Shown here piece after piece: positions 9,004-20,569 of a DNA stretch of 64,000 nt. The notes below the pieces were generated by a model, which had not been told where the DNA came from, made no database searches, and saw only the letters and a list, made by a program, of their open reading frames with translations. Position numbers and translations under genes: made by a program. The first letter of the stretch is position 1, and the number at the start of each line of letters is the position of its first letter. Origin of the DNA: Clarkia xantiana subsp. parviflora (Eukaryota; Streptophyta; Magnoliopsida; Myrtales; Onagraceae); contig JAPTYO010000003.1 of the NCBI GenBank assembly GCA_036873135.1, positions 31,810,763 through 31,874,762 on the forward strand. Reading direction: 5' to 3'.

Positions 9004-11568
9004 ATGGCGCTGCTCAAGCTCAACTCCAATCTCCCAGTCTCACTCCCTTCGCTCTCCTCTTCCTCCGCTCATCTACCAGCTTTCCTGAATGTCCGCATTC
9101 AAAAACCTCAGATCAAGTTCCCAAAGAGCGCCTCAACCTGCAGGGCCGCATGGCAGGAGGTAACCCATCCAATAACCAATGCTCATTTTCACGCGAATTC
9201 AGCATACATCCGCTAACCTTCTCTGCGATTCTTTTCTCTTCTGCCGAAGCTCGCCGGAGTTCTGGTTTTCTCTGCGATTCCGTTCACGGCGGTGAAGGCC
9301 ATCGCCAACAGTCCATTGGGAGAGTTTTTGCAAAGGCGGATGGAGGAGAGGAAGAAGTCCGCGGTGGAGAATTCCGTTAAATTCAAGGTTTTGGCTGAGA
9401 AAGCCAGGAAAGAGAGGTAATTCCGCGGTAAGACGATTATTTCAAAACCAATTGCTGCCATTGTTACGATTGGGAGGTTCTCGATTGCACAGGCGATTGA
9501 CCTAATTGGAGCTTGTTTGTAATACGCCATCGAAATTGGATGTAGCTTTCATTTGCCAGTAATCTGTATGCCCCTATCAAGCTATTCTTGCATCTATCTG
9601 GATTGGTAATTCTATAGGTCTGCTAATCTGATTAGGAATGAAGATAGCTATTGCAAATGTTCTCTATAGAAGTTGTTGTAGTGGAGCACTATTTCCATCA
9701 ATTACTGCCTTGTGATTTACCTTGCATCCTTTAGGAAATGTTTGGTTCGCGCATTAAGAACGTATTAGTTAATACACTTATAAATTTATATGTTGTGTTT
9801 GGTTTGAATATTGGATTGTATTAGTTATCACGCATTTGTTAACTAACACCCAATTGTACAACTCAATGTGTATTAATTTAACATGTCTTCACCTTGAAAT
9901 AACTAATACATACATGTTCTTCCATTGTTATGATGCATGTATTAGCATATACATTACTACAACTGTCTATCCAAAGTCCAAACATTTACTTGTAGTATAT
10001 CTTAGTACGATCCTTAGTTAATATACGTACGTAGTTTGGCCAACCATTGAGATAAACAACCCTTATCCTCATAACTCATAAGTTGTGAACTTGTAGTGAA
10101 GAAACCTGCTGGACTGCTCTTATATTGTAACTTTGTGGATGAATTGACAGCTTTTGGTATGGGGATGGGCGGCCTCAGTGGCTCGGGCCAATACCATATG
10201 ACTACCCTTCACACCTTGCAGGAGAATATCCTGGAGATTACGGCTTTGATATTGCTGGTCTGTCAAAGGATCCGGTTGCCTTTGAGAAGCTCTTCAAGTA
10301 TGTCTTGTTTTTCTTTCTAGTTGAGATAGCTAGCCATTCCTCTTTCGTATAAATACCAGCTAATACTTTGGGAACTGGAATGACAATAGACTAAACACGA
10401 ACTAAGCAAATTATGTCCAATTTTGCAGCTTTGAAATATTGCATGCTCGGTGGGCCATGCTTGCAGCTCTTGGCGCGCTCGTCCCGGAGTTACTGGACAT
10501 GTTGGGAGCCTTCCACTTTGTCGAACCCGTTTGGTGGCGAGTTGGCTACTCAAAGCTTAAGGTTGGTGCCTTGCATTGTAAGGTTATCATTATTACTCAT
10601 ATTATGCCTGAACTGAAAACTCCATTGCCTTGTCAATTACATAATTCGGTAGAGTAGAGTCTGATATATGGAAGATTGGAAGCAGAGTAAGATTTGGAAG
10701 TTTGAGAAAGATCGATCGATATTTATGAATTTACCAGGTCCGGGAGGATCTATTGAGTACAATGGGGAACAAGTGTATCCCGGATTTTATACTTTAGATG
10801 TATTTTTATGGGGCTTAAAGTTTGAAGTTTGAACTTCTATTTTATCTGTTTTTATTCATGTATTTTCTACAAACCCGAATTGAAAATTTCTGGATCCGTT
10901 ACTGAACAGGGTGATACATTGGATTACTTGGGCATACCCGGACTTCATGTAGCCGGAAGTCAAGGAGTGATTGTGATCGCGATATGCCAAGCCCTCCTAA
11001 TGGTTAGTGTTCGTGTCGACCATTAGATAATGGCTCTCGATATATATAATATAAGAGTGTGCTGAATGCATTCACCTATAAGTTCAAGCTTATAGATTGT
11101 TGGTTAAGGTGCACATTTTATTTTTAACATGGTACCAGAGTGAACAGGTTCAATTCCCGGTGACGCCGTTTTTTTTTTTAGTTCGAGCTTATGGACAGTT
11201 GATTATTCTTAACCAATGCAAGAATCTCGTCCATTGATTAGACCGGGTTTTTGTCCAAATAGGTCGGTCCAGAATATGCACGATATTGCGGAATTGAAGC
11301 TCTTGAACCGCTCGGAATATACCTGCCGGGAGACATCAACTACCCGGGTGGAGCATTGTTCGACCCGTTGAACCTGTCGAATGACCCATCAGGGTTCGAG
11401 GATTTGAAGGTGAAGGAGATAAAAAATGGGCGGTTGGCCATGGTAGCGTGGCTCGGGTTCTATGCTCAAGCCGCTGTGACGGGTAAGGGACCCTTGCAGA
11501 ACCTTCTTGACCATGTCTCGGACCCTCTCCATAACAACATTGCTTCGGCACTTAATCTAATTGTATAG
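9004..11568 (+). CDS. LHCB7: LHCB7, rare chlorophyll a/b-binding protein
   Basis: Six exons join in frame: 9004-9159, 9250-9416, 10151-10297, 10429-10561, 10910-11002 and 11263-11568, giving 333 residues (other LHCB proteins are about 250-290). Residues 1 to about 50 are a Ser/Leu-rich chloroplast transit peptide. A hydrophobic segment at about 53-73 ([20 protein letters not shown]) precedes the three LHC helices: [18 protein letters not shown] near 158, [13 protein letters not shown] near 221, and [17 protein letters not shown] near 283, with the chlorophyll-ligand and salt-bridge residues Glu, Asn and Arg in place (E284, N287, R289). The protein sits in the thylakoid membrane; LHCB7 is known as a weakly expressed, distinctive antenna protein. 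Intron 2 holds a MITE and intron 5 a SINE. A stop directly after KER at 9418-9420 is the intron-2 donor, not the gene end. Confidence 0.92.
9733..10050. mobile_element. Candidate MITE in LHCB7 intron 2
   Basis: The left side (aatgtttggttcg... gtattagttaata) is matched in inverted orientation by the right side (agttaatatacgtacgtagtttggccaacca). The interior repeats 'actaatacata'-like words on both strands. It is non-coding. No clear target duplication was found. Confidence 0.4.
11081..11198 (+). mobile_element. Short tRNA-like SINE in LHCB7 intron 5
   Basis: An A-box-like stretch (tggttaaggtg, 11101-11111) and a B-box-like stretch (ggttcaattcc, 11147-11157) are followed by a run of ten or more T, which is a pol III stop. 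The unit is bracketed by imperfect direct repeats (agttcaagcttatagattg at 11081, agttcgagcttatggacag at 11180), as a retroposition target duplication would be. It is about 80 bp long, either a very short SINE or a retroposed tRNA fragment. Confidence 0.5.
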
Positions 11569-12950
11569 TAGTATCAAGTATGCAATGGATTATGGATGTG
11601 TACATATATGTATATACTGTATATGCATGTATATCAAATATAAAACAATATAATTATGAAGAGTCAAATAGCAATGCATGATGAAATTGGCAATTTTGAG
11701 ATCTAAAAGTAGTTCTAGAGTTTTTTCATTTTTTTTGGGTCAAATTCTTAAAATTTCTTCATGTGGCTCAGCATATTGAGCAATTTGAGTCTTGTATTAA
11801 AACAATTTAACGATATTATATTATTCTAATGTATATATTTGCTATTATTTTACTATAATATATGTTATTTATTTCAATACTATTTACAATAATAACGTTT
11901 AATTTTGAATATTGTAATCTGATTTATGAAACGTTTCTTCGAACAATTCATTATATATATATATATATTTGTTAATTTATGTAAATCATAATAATAAATT
12001 AATTCAAATTAAAACCTATATAGTGTTACTATTAGTTTTAGAAAAAAAAAAAATTGCCGCACAAGTACAAGTTAATTAATATTATATTGAGTGAATTTGG
12101 CACATCCATCCATCATTTATTTATTATAATTATTTTTATTTTTTAAATGTATTCTTTAAAGTATATTTAATAACACAAGAGTCATCTAGTATAAAGTACA
12201 ACCTTGTAAGTTTTCGAATAAGAAAATAATGAGAGTAAACGTAATTTTTTATGAATATATAATTTGAAAGTACATAAAACCTTTCTAGATGACTTTATGT
12301 ATTTTTTGTTTAGATAAATTAATTAGCAATAAAATGAATAAATTTTTAATATATATTTATATATATATTAATTTAAAAAACGAGTTTGTGAGTCCATAAT
12401 ATAATAAATTAAGATTTTATATGATTAAAATTTCACACAAAATGCAGGTGAATAACTAGTTTATTTATATATTTGGTAAAAAGATAGGAATAAATTCATT
12501 TCTCTCTACAAACGCATGCGCGCTTCTTCATTGTATCAATTTTCTCTCCATAGTCCATATATATCTTTAGTCAAGGGTTTGGCCAAAAAAAAAAAAAAAA
12601 TCTTTAGTGAAGGGTAGTGGTGGGCCTGAGGCCGTACACTATTCTCACATGGCCTTTCACTTCCCCCACTCCTTTTTGGCCCACTTTCCCCACCCACCCA
12701 CCCAACCTTCCTTTTCTATTACCAAAAAAATAAACTTCATTTTCTCTAATAATAAAAAATATTAATGGTAATAATAATAATAATAATTTTAAATGGATAT
12801 TAAAAAAAAGTAAAAAACCCTCCAACCAGGCACGAATCTAAGATTTTATAGAGGACATAAATTGAATTATAATCAATTAAGTAAAGTAAAAAAAATTAGG
12901 AGCGACGGGTTCTGAATACCCTGTATTTCTTTTTTTTTTTTTCAAAACCA
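11569..12950. other. Intergenic AT-rich region 3' of LHCB7
   Basis: I see no gene. The LHCB7 3' UTR occupies the first ~100 bases. The rest is AT-rich with homopolymer runs. Confidence 0.5.
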
Positions 12951-12954
12951 GACA

Positions 12955-13470
12955 AATACTAAATGGTTCCTAACGAACTGTACCGGAACATTTAGGAACC
13001 GAATCCGTACTTAACCGTTAAGAACCGATCGATTCCGGGTTCTCGTTAAAGAATCGGTTACAAATTTTTCAAACTAACTAATTTGATTCTAGGTACCGGT
13101 TGGAATCGGATTCTGGGTACGCAGTTGAAACTGAAACATATATTGTACCTATTGAATTTATAAAAACAACTACAACATTTTTCACAAATAAAAATTTCAA
13201 ATCTTACAATTATCATCAAACACAACCAATAATCTTTCAATAATAATGAAAATTAGGGTAATATGTTTAGTCTTTTTTTTATATATATTAAAAACAGTTT
13301 CGGTTCTGGGTATTTGGGTAACCGAACAATTATCCCGGTATTAGAATCGAAAATACCAGTTCTTAAATTTTTTTCTCTCGAGCCGTACCAAAACCGTTTG
13401 TATCTACCGGCACCTACTCAAATGACCGATTCTAATCCGATTCCAACTGAATAATTTGTCCACCCCTAAA
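12955..13470. mobile_element. GGTTCC-rich hAT-like remnant
   Basis: Repeated GGTTC and CCGGT words occur on both strands (for example 'aatggttccta', 'ccgggttct', 'aagaatcggtt'). The right end 'aatttgtccacccctaaa' is, in reverse, a TAGGGGTGGACAAATT-type terminus common in plant hAT MITEs. The left end is degraded, and no target duplication is clear. Confidence 0.45.
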
Positions 13471-13781
13471 ATTTTTTCAAGTGAGTATACATCTCCTTTA
13501 AAGTTAAATATCGCGATTTCATTAACCGTCGTTAAAATCCATACATCTCCTATTTGACACGAGAAGCCACTGCGTTTCAAAGTTTGAACTAATTAACCTT
13601 TTTTTTTTTTGTAGTGTATGCCAAATCATCATTAATTAGTATTTTAAGTAGGTTTTTTTTATCATGTTGCTTACTAATGGTATTCCAATGTCATTCATTA
13701 TATTGGTACTATTTAGAGTCATTTACTAGCTTAAACTAATTGCAATATGAGATCATATAGAATACAAAGCTATATACACTG

Positions 13782-13783
<2 letters not shown>

Positions 13784-13879
<96 letters not shown>
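13784..13879. repeat. (TAA)n microsatellite
   Basis: About 32 uninterrupted ATA/TAA units over roughly 96 bp. Such long perfect arrays are usually highly length-variable. Confidence 0.98.
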
Positions 13880-14790
13880 GCTCTGACGTGGGTATCAATG
13901 AGTAGTGGTCAATAATATAAAAAACCAACTAAGAATACCTCATTGCTTATTCCATGATGAAAACGAAATAACCTTATCGGAATACTTGTTTTATTTTCAT
14001 TATTTACTTCATATCTACTATATTATATTAATTCGGCATCGGAAGCCCTCTGGTCGACACGTGGACAGTCCACGCAGTCACCGTTTCCTAATTTAATCGA
14101 AATTTAACGGGGTTCTCTAAATTTAGATACATAATATTGATTTGTTGAAAATTAAGAAGTATTTTTATTTCCTATTTTGGTCTCTACGCAATTAATAGAA
14201 ATAAATTAATTAAAAGTTTCCATTTAAATAGTAAATCTATACAGTTTGGTTCCGGAAGACCATAGGCCGCCACGTAAGCGACATATATAATATAAATATT
14301 AATTTCCGTGTATATTTAACAAATATAAATAAAGTTAGTAATTAACGTTTAGTAAAAAAATACAGTTCCAATGCAACGTATATATTTGAAGCTACTTTTT
14401 TCTCAAAACAATTGCAACTTTTTTTGTCGACACAATTGCAACTTATTACATGTCTTTAATATATTTCTAAAATCATAGCATTAAATATTGAGAAGAAATA
14501 TTATATTCATGTATTTTCTATATTTAAAAATTAATTATAATACTATATATACACATATACATATATATTTATGGGCAAACAAATTAATACATACCTATAA
14601 TCACTAAATTACTCTCGAAGTCTCGAGCCGACAACATAAAAAAGTTACTTATATTTGTTATGTATAATATATATATTAAAATATACTCCTATGTAAAGTT
14701 GAGATGATAGTGGTTATTATAGAAATAATAAATATGTAAAGAATATATTTGCATGTTAAAAGTCTATACGCATTACTTTTACTTTGTCTT

Positions 14791-14798
<8 letters not shown>
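13880..14798. other. Intergenic AT-rich region, no gene seen
   Basis: Only short low-complexity frames are present. At 14014 a TCTACTATATTA motif after an A looks like a Helitron 5' end, but I found no matching 3' end nearby. Confidence 0.4.

Positions 14799-14855
<57 letters not shown>
14799..14855. repeat. (TA)n microsatellite
   Basis: Perfect alternating TA over about 56 bp. The two Ile/Tyr-rich open frames crossing it are artefacts of the repeat. Confidence 0.97.
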
Positions 14856-14856
<1 letters not shown>

Positions 14857-15356
14857 GAGGAAAAAAATTGCAATTAACATGGCAAAAAAAACTAACCATC
14901 CAAACACCAACCTCCTTCCACCTGGATTCACGTTGAATCATTCATCCATGGCCGATCGTTAGCTACCTTCTCCAACAACGTAGCCAAATACCTCTCAGCC
15001 TTTCAGTGGATGGGTAGTTCGTAGTTATTCATACGTGATATTTTAAAGAAATTATTTTTAACGTTACTATTTCCTCATAAAATCTAACTATTCAGTGTTT
15101 TTATGATAGGAGCTGGAGTCATCGAGTCTCTACCAGAGTTGCTCGGGTCGTAAGAGTGTGAGAGTTTTCAAAAGGACACACTAGCAATATTGGTGAGATT
15201 TACTCGACCGATTTATTAAAAAAATTGAATTTTGTGTGCACAAAATAATTTTTTTTTTAATTAAAAACTTTTTCCAACATTGTTTTCTAATTTAATCATA
15301 TCTCTGTAAATTAATTTTCAAATAATTAACAAAATATTGTGATGGAAGGAAAAGCA

Positions 15357-15552
15357 TATAGGAATGTATAGCTTTCCACATACAATATATCCTTGTGCAT
15401 ACTAGATCACTAGATTAGCTTAGCTTGTGAACTAAGTTAGTTTAGTTAGTTAGATCTTCTTACTAGTATATATACTAGTCCTATACATTGTAACACATGA
15501 TTTTGGTTGATCAATACATTTCATATTCAATCTAAATCCTCCAAGCTTTATA
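15357..15552 (+). repeat. Left LTR of the copia element
   Basis: This 196-bp direct repeat matches 20565-20760. A TA-rich stretch with 'actagtatatatactagt' (itself a palindrome) lies mid-LTR and could supply promoter and RNA-processing signals. Confidence 0.95.
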
Positions 15553-15564
15553 TGGTATCAGAGC
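15553..15564 (+). other. Primer-binding site, initiator tRNA-Met
   Basis: TGGTATCAGAGC, complementary to the 3' end of plant initiator tRNA-Met, starts at the base after the left LTR. This is the usual primer for copia reverse transcription. Confidence 0.93.
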
Positions 15565-16108
15565 ATGTACGTTTCTTGGCGATCAAGCAACCTGGATTCA
15601 GCTGGTTTCCGGTGGATCTTTGGCTTCGATTCTTCGATTTCAGCTTGGATTTGTGCTTCTATTCTTGATTCCGCTTGATTTCGACTCTTAGTAAGTCTCT
15701 TGGATCATGAACTGAGTTGATTCTCAGCTCAATTGAAGTTGTTTTTGGATCAATTCTGCGTAGCATTGCTAGTTGCTTTCCGGCCAAGTTTCTTCATCGC
15801 ATTTGCTTCATCTACAAGTTTTGGTTCAAATTGTGCTTACTTAGCCAGTTTTCTTGATTACGATTATGGATTTCGTGATCTTGATTCAATTCTGAGCACT
15901 TCTGGATTGGATTGCTGCATTCTTTTGATCTGGATAGTTGCGTATTGCTGGATTTGGCTGGCATCTTTTGTCCTATTGTCCAGCTTGCATAGTTGTACTC
16001 TTTTGGCCATTTCCGTTGGAATTGTGTGGCTGTGGTTGATAGTTTGCTGGATTTTCTTGCAATTCAAATCTATTTGAATCTTAATATCAGTGGAATTGGT
16101 GCTGGATT

Positions 16109-19100
16109 ATGGCTGATAACACCATTGAGGATCCTCTCTATTTACATCCATCGGACACCACTGGCTTGTTGTTAATTCCATTTCAGCTCCAAGGTTCCAG
16201 CAACTACCATGCCTGGAGTACAGCTATCAAGGAAGGACTTCTTGTCAAGAACAAGATTGGTTTTATTGATGGCAGCTTCTCAAGATTGAGTGTCCCTGTG
16301 GCACAACATGTGAGATGGGATAGGGCCAATGCCATTGTTAAGGCGTGGCTTAGGAACACAGTTGCTAAGGAGCTGGTCAATGGTTTGGTTTACAACAACA
16401 CAGCTTTGTCTATTTGGAATGATCTTAAAGAAATGTTTGATAAAGTTGATGGTACACAAATCTTCCAGCTCACAAGAGAAATATACCAATGTTCACAAGG
16501 TGCTTTTTCAATCACTGAGTATTTTGGGAAAATGAAGCAGTTGTGGGATGCGTTGGGTTCTATTGATGATTTGAGGCTTGAGTGCTCAGCTGATAGCAAG
16601 ATTATCAATGAACATAAGGAGAAACAAAGACTGATTGCTTTCCTCTTGGGACTGAATGAATCATTTGCTCATGTAAGAAGTAGCTTATTGATGAGGCAAC
16701 CACTCCCTTCATTAAGTGTGGCTTTCTCTGTGTTATTGCAAGAAGAGAGTCAACGTGCAATTGCTGGTTCAATAGGGGATATGGGAGAAGCTACTGCTTT
16801 ATACTCTCAAAGGAACTTCCTCAATTCAAGGGGTCCTAACTATGGCAATGGCAATGGCTCAGGCAATGGAGGTAATGGTTCAAGGCCTAATGCTTCTTTT
16901 CCAAGAAACTACAATTCCAATGGAGGGATTTCATCTTATGGAGGTTTCAATGGGGCTTCTAATGCTTCAACTGGGAAAACAGGCAAGATTGATAAGTCTA
17001 ATTGGTTATGCTCCTATTGTGGCAAGATGGGGCACAAAGTGGAGACATGTTGGAAGAAGCATCCACAACTTGCACCTTCTTCTGCTTTGAAACGTCCATG
17101 GAATTCAGCTAATGTTAGCATTGATGAGAGTCCTCAATCTAACTTGGTTGAGCATGTAGCTGCTGGGGATAAGAGGATTTTTCATGGGACATGTGAGAAA
17201 AGGATTTTGCACACTGGTTTGGATAGAAGGGTTCAACATGTGGCAATTCAAGATGATTTTGAGCCTCTTTCTAATGAAGATGATGAGCTTGTACGTGTGA
17301 ACATGGCAGGTATATCCAATCCATCTTCTTCTATGATATGGATTGTAGACTCAGGTGCTACAAACCACATCACTCATCATTTGAGCTGGCTACACAACTT
17401 GAGAAAGACTGATTCCAATCATCAATTTGTTCATTTGCCTAATGGTAACAAATGTAGGATTACTCATATTGGGAGCTGCTCCTTCTCTTCTGGTTTCACC
17501 TTGGATGACATCCTTTATGTGCCTGATTTCAAGTTCAACTTGATCTCAGTGTCTAAACTCCCAACTCAATTGAATTGCAAAGTTATATTCACTTTTGCCA
17601 ATGTGTTGATTCAGGGCCATGTTGGGAAGCCAATGGTGATTGGTGAGAGATCTAAGGGGCTTTATACACTCAGGGATTCAGTACCTTCAAGCTCAAGCAA
17701 GATGGTGGCAGCTCATACCATTTCTAAAACAAATAAGGAGAATGCTTGGACCTGGCATAGGCGTTTGGGACACATTTCAGCTACACATTTGAGTCATTTG
17801 AATAATGTGTTGTGTTTAAGTGATTCTTCTAGAAGTTGTGTCAAACAATGTACCATCTGTCCTTTGGCCAAGCAAACCAGATTATCATTTCCTATTAGTC
17901 AATCACATGCCTCTACTCCTTTTGCCTTAATACATTTGGATCTTTGGGGTCCATACAAAGTTCCAACCATCAAAGGCTACCAATATTTTCTTACAATTGT
18001 GGATGACTTCTCAAGGGCTACTTGGGTTTTCTTGATGAAGCATAAGAGTGATACTTTCATCCACATCCAAAGTTTTTTATTGATGGTTCAGAACCAGTTT
18101 GGGACTATGGTCAAGATTGCTAGGAGTGACAATGGATCTGAGTTCATCAATTCCATTTGCAAGGATCATTTCCTTCTTTTGGGAATTCAACACCAAACTA
18201 GTTGTCCTTACACTCCTCAGCAGAATGGAAGAGTGGAGCGCAAGCATAGACAAATTTTGAATATAGCAAGGGCATTACGTTTTCAGGCTTCTATGCCAAT
18301 CAAATATTGGGGTTATTGTGTGCTCACTGCTTGTTACTTGATCAATCGCATACCTTCATCCTCTTTGCAATTCAAATCTCCAATGGAGGTGTTATATGGC
18401 AAGCAACCTTCCATCAACCATCTAAGAATTATTGGATGTCTGTGTTTTGCCACCAACTTGAACAACTTGGATAAATTTGGTTCAAGAGCTGAGCCTTGCA
18501 TTCTAATGGGATATTCCACTTCACAAAAAGGTTATCTTGTGATGAAGATATCTAATTCAACTTTCCATGTATCAAGAGATGTTGCTTTCCATGAGCACAT
18601 CTTCCCATTTGGCATGTCTAAAGCAGAGCTGAGATCTCTGTTGCCTACTTGCTTGGAGTCCAAGTTATTGATTGAAGAGTCTTCTTCTAATGATCAAAGC
18701 TCTCTTGATAGAGCTCCTTTGGTTTCTCCACCTATTCTTGATGAATTCATTGCTCCTCAGCAACCTCCTCAGCCACCTTCTCAGCCACCAATGGTTGAAG
18801 TCATGCCTCCACAAATCCCAACATTAAGAAGGAGTGCAAGGATTGCTCAACTTAGAGGAGCTTCTACTTCCAATGCTGTATTTGGTTTAGAGAAGTATAT
18901 CTCATATGATCATCTGAATCCTAACTTTACTTGCTTCTTGGCCTCCATTGACAAAGTTAGGGAGCCTTCTACTTACAAGCAAGCAGTCAAGGATTCAAAT
19001 TGGGTGGTGGCAATGAAGGATGAGATCAAAGCTTTGCAAGATAACAACACATGGAGGATTGTGGATCTGCCTCATGGTAAGTCATCTATTGGTTGTAAAT

Positions 19101-20569
19101 GGGTGTTTAGGGTGAAGTACAATTCTGATGGTTCTATTGAGAGATACAAAGCAAGGCTGGTTGCTAAAGGCTTCACTCAAGTAGAAGGGACTGACTTCAA
19201 TGAAACCTTTTCCCCTGTGGTGAAAATGACAACTGTAAGGATTGTTTTGGCAATGGCAGCCTCTTATTCTTGGGGCTTGTTTCACATGGATGTGAACAAT
19301 GCTTTCCTTCAGGGTGACTTGCATGAGGAGGTCTATATGGATATTCCACAAGGCTTTGATTCTACAAAGTCTGATCTAGGCTCTCCAAGGCGTGTATGCA
19401 AGCTTTTAAAGTCTCTTTATGGGTTGAAACAAGCTTCTAGGCAATGGAACATCAAACTCACCAATACCTTGTTGAATAATGGATATACTCAAAGTGCTTC
19501 TGATCATTCCTTGTTCACCAAGGCAAATGGCAAGGATAGAGTATTTCTCCTCATTTATGTGGATGACTTACTCATCACAGGTTCAAATACCTGTATGATT
19601 GACCAATTGAAGACCACTCTCAAATCCCATTTCAAGCTCAAAGATTTGGGCAACTTGAGATATTTCTTGGGTTTGGAAATTGCTAGGTCTAAGGAGGGTT
19701 TGGTCATCAATCAAAGGAAGTATGCGCTTGAGCTCATTGAAGAGGCTGGATTGGGAGCTGCTAGGCCAACTGAGACTCCTATGGAGTTCAACCTCAAACT
19801 CACTACTTGTGAGTATGATGAGGCTACAAAGACTTCTTCTGATGATTTGCTCTTGGAGGATGCCACTGCTTTTAGAAGATTGGTGGGCAAACTTCTTTAC
19901 TTGACCATGACTAGGCCAGACATTAGCTTCTCAGTTCAAAGGATAAGTCAATTTGTTGATAAACCTAAGAAGTCTCATCATGATGCAGCCATGAGGATCA
20001 TTAAATACATCAAAGGAAGTCCTGGCCAGGGTTTGCTTTATCCTTCAAATAATGCCCTTGACTTGAGTCTATACTGTGATTCAGATTGGGCAGCTTGTCC
20101 TTTTAGTAGGAAGTCAGTAAGTGCTTATTGTGTAAGGCTTGGAGGAGCTATGGTGGGTTGGAAAGTAAAGAAGCAAGACACAATTTCTCTTTCCAGTGCA
20201 GAGGCTGAATATAGATGCTTAAGGGTGGCCATACAAGAAGCTCTTTGGGTTGCTAGACTATTGAAGGAACTTGGGATGCATTTGCAATTACCCATACCCA
20301 TCTTCACAGATAGTGAATCAGCTGTGAAGATTGCTAAGAACCCTATGTTTCATGAACGCACAAAACACATTGAGTTAGATTGTCATTTCACTAGGCATCA
20401 CATTCAATCAGGGCAAATTTCAGCTAAACATGTTGCTTCTCGGGACCAATTGGCAGACTTGCTCACCAAGGCACTTGTCAAGAAGCAACATATTGCCCTT
20501 CTCAAGCTCTATGGAATCAAGGATGTGTTTCATGAAAAGAAAGGAGAAGAAAAAGATGGGAGCATATAG
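16109..20569 (+). CDS. copia gag-pol polyprotein (intact)
   Basis: A single 1486-residue frame with the Ty1/copia domain order. The gag region (about 30-250) is followed by a Gly/Asn-rich linker and a CCHC zinc knuckle (CSYCGKMGHKVETC, 301-314). The aspartic protease active site is DSG at 414. The GAG-pre-integrase motif WHRRLGH starts at 549. The integrase catalytic triad is Asp611, Asp674 and Glu710, with 35 residues between the last two (D,D35E). The reverse transcriptase carries YVDD at 1150, and RNase H follows with its first Asp near 1324. No stop or frameshift interrupts it. The stop codon (20567-20569) lies inside the right LTR, so the last codons overlap it. The ATG is the first good one after the ~550-nt leader. 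Confidence 0.96.
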   Translation: MADNTIEDPLYLHPSDTTGLLLIPFQLQGSSNYHAWSTAIKEGLLVKNKIGFIDGSFSRLSVPVAQHVRWDRANAIVKAWLRNTVAKELVNGLVYNNTALSIWNDLKEMFDKVDGTQIFQLTREIYQCSQGAFSITEYFGKMKQLWDALGSIDDLRLECSADSKIINEHKEKQRLIAFLLGLNESFAHVRSSLLMRQPLPSLSVAFSVLLQEESQRAIAGSIGDMGEATALYSQRNFLNSRGPNYGNGNGSGNGGNGSRPNASFPRNYNSNGGISSYGGFNGASNASTGKTGKIDKSNWLCSYCGKMGHKVETCWKKHPQLAPSSALKRPWNSANVSIDESPQSNLVEHVAAGDKRIFHGTCEKRILHTGLDRRVQHVAIQDDFEPLSNEDDELVRVNMAGISNPSSSMIWIVDSGATNHITHHLSWLHNLRKTDSNHQFVHLPNGNKCRITHIGSCSFSSGFTLDDILYVPDFKFNLISVSKLPTQLNCKVIFTFANVLIQGHVGKPMVIGERSKGLYTLRDSVPSSSSKMVAAHTISKTNKENAWTWHRRLGHISATHLSHLNNVLCLSDSSRSCVKQCTICPLAKQTRLSFPISQSHASTPFALIHLDLWGPYKVPTIKGYQYFLTIVDDFSRATWVFLMKHKSDTFIHIQSFLLMVQNQFGTMVKIARSDNGSEFINSICKDHFLLLGIQHQTSCPYTPQQNGRVERKHRQILNIARALRFQASMPIKYWGYCVLTACYLINRIPSSSLQFKSPMEVLYGKQPSINHLRIIGCLCFATNLNNLDKFGSRAEPCILMGYSTSQKGYLVMKISNSTFHVSRDVAFHEHIFPFGMSKAELRSLLPTCLESKLLIEESSSNDQSSLDRAPLVSPPILDEFIAPQQPPQPPSQPPMVEVMPPQIPTLRRSARIAQLRGASTSNAVFGLEKYISYDHLNPNFTCFLASIDKVREPSTYKQAVKDSNWVVAMKDEIKALQDNNTWRIVDLPHGKSSIGCKWVFRVKYNSDGSIERYKARLVAKGFTQVEGTDFNETFSPVVKMTTVRIVLAMAASYSWGLFHMDVNNAFLQGDLHEEVYMDIPQGFDSTKSDLGSPRRVCKLLKSLYGLKQASRQWNIKLTNTLLNNGYTQSASDHSLFTKANGKDRVFLLIYVDDLLITGSNTCMIDQLKTTLKSHFKLKDLGNLRYFLGLEIARSKEGLVINQRKYALELIEEAGLGAARPTETPMEFNLKLTTCEYDEATKTSSDDLLLEDATAFRRLVGKLLYLTMTRPDISFSVQRISQFVDKPKKSHHDAAMRIIKYIKGSPGQGLLYPSNNALDLSLYCDSDWAACPFSRKSVSAYCVRLGGAMVGWKVKKQDTISLSSAEAEYRCLRVAIQEALWVARLLKELGMHLQLPIPIFTDSESAVKIAKNPMFHERTKHIELDCHFTRHHIQSGQISAKHVASRDQLADLLTKALVKKQHIALLKLYGIKDVFHEKKGEEKDGSI

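Noticed and set aside
8907..9380. 157-codon plus frame overlapping LHCB7 exons 1-2
   Set aside because: It reads LHCB7 exon 1 in the wrong frame and runs through intron 1; the transit-peptide frame starting at 9004 with splicing gives a recognised protein.
14014..14100. Possible Helitron 5' end (A|TCTACTATATTA)
   Set aside because: The motif is short in AT-rich DNA and no hairpin-CTRR partner was found downstream.
13784..14855. Regular repeats as a possible CRISPR-like or satellite array
   Set aside because: They are simple TAA and TA microsatellites without spacers.
14880..14962. NAC-like 'LPPGF' fragment after the TA repeat
   Set aside because: Only five residues match the NAC start; the following sequence does not continue the domain and hits a stop.
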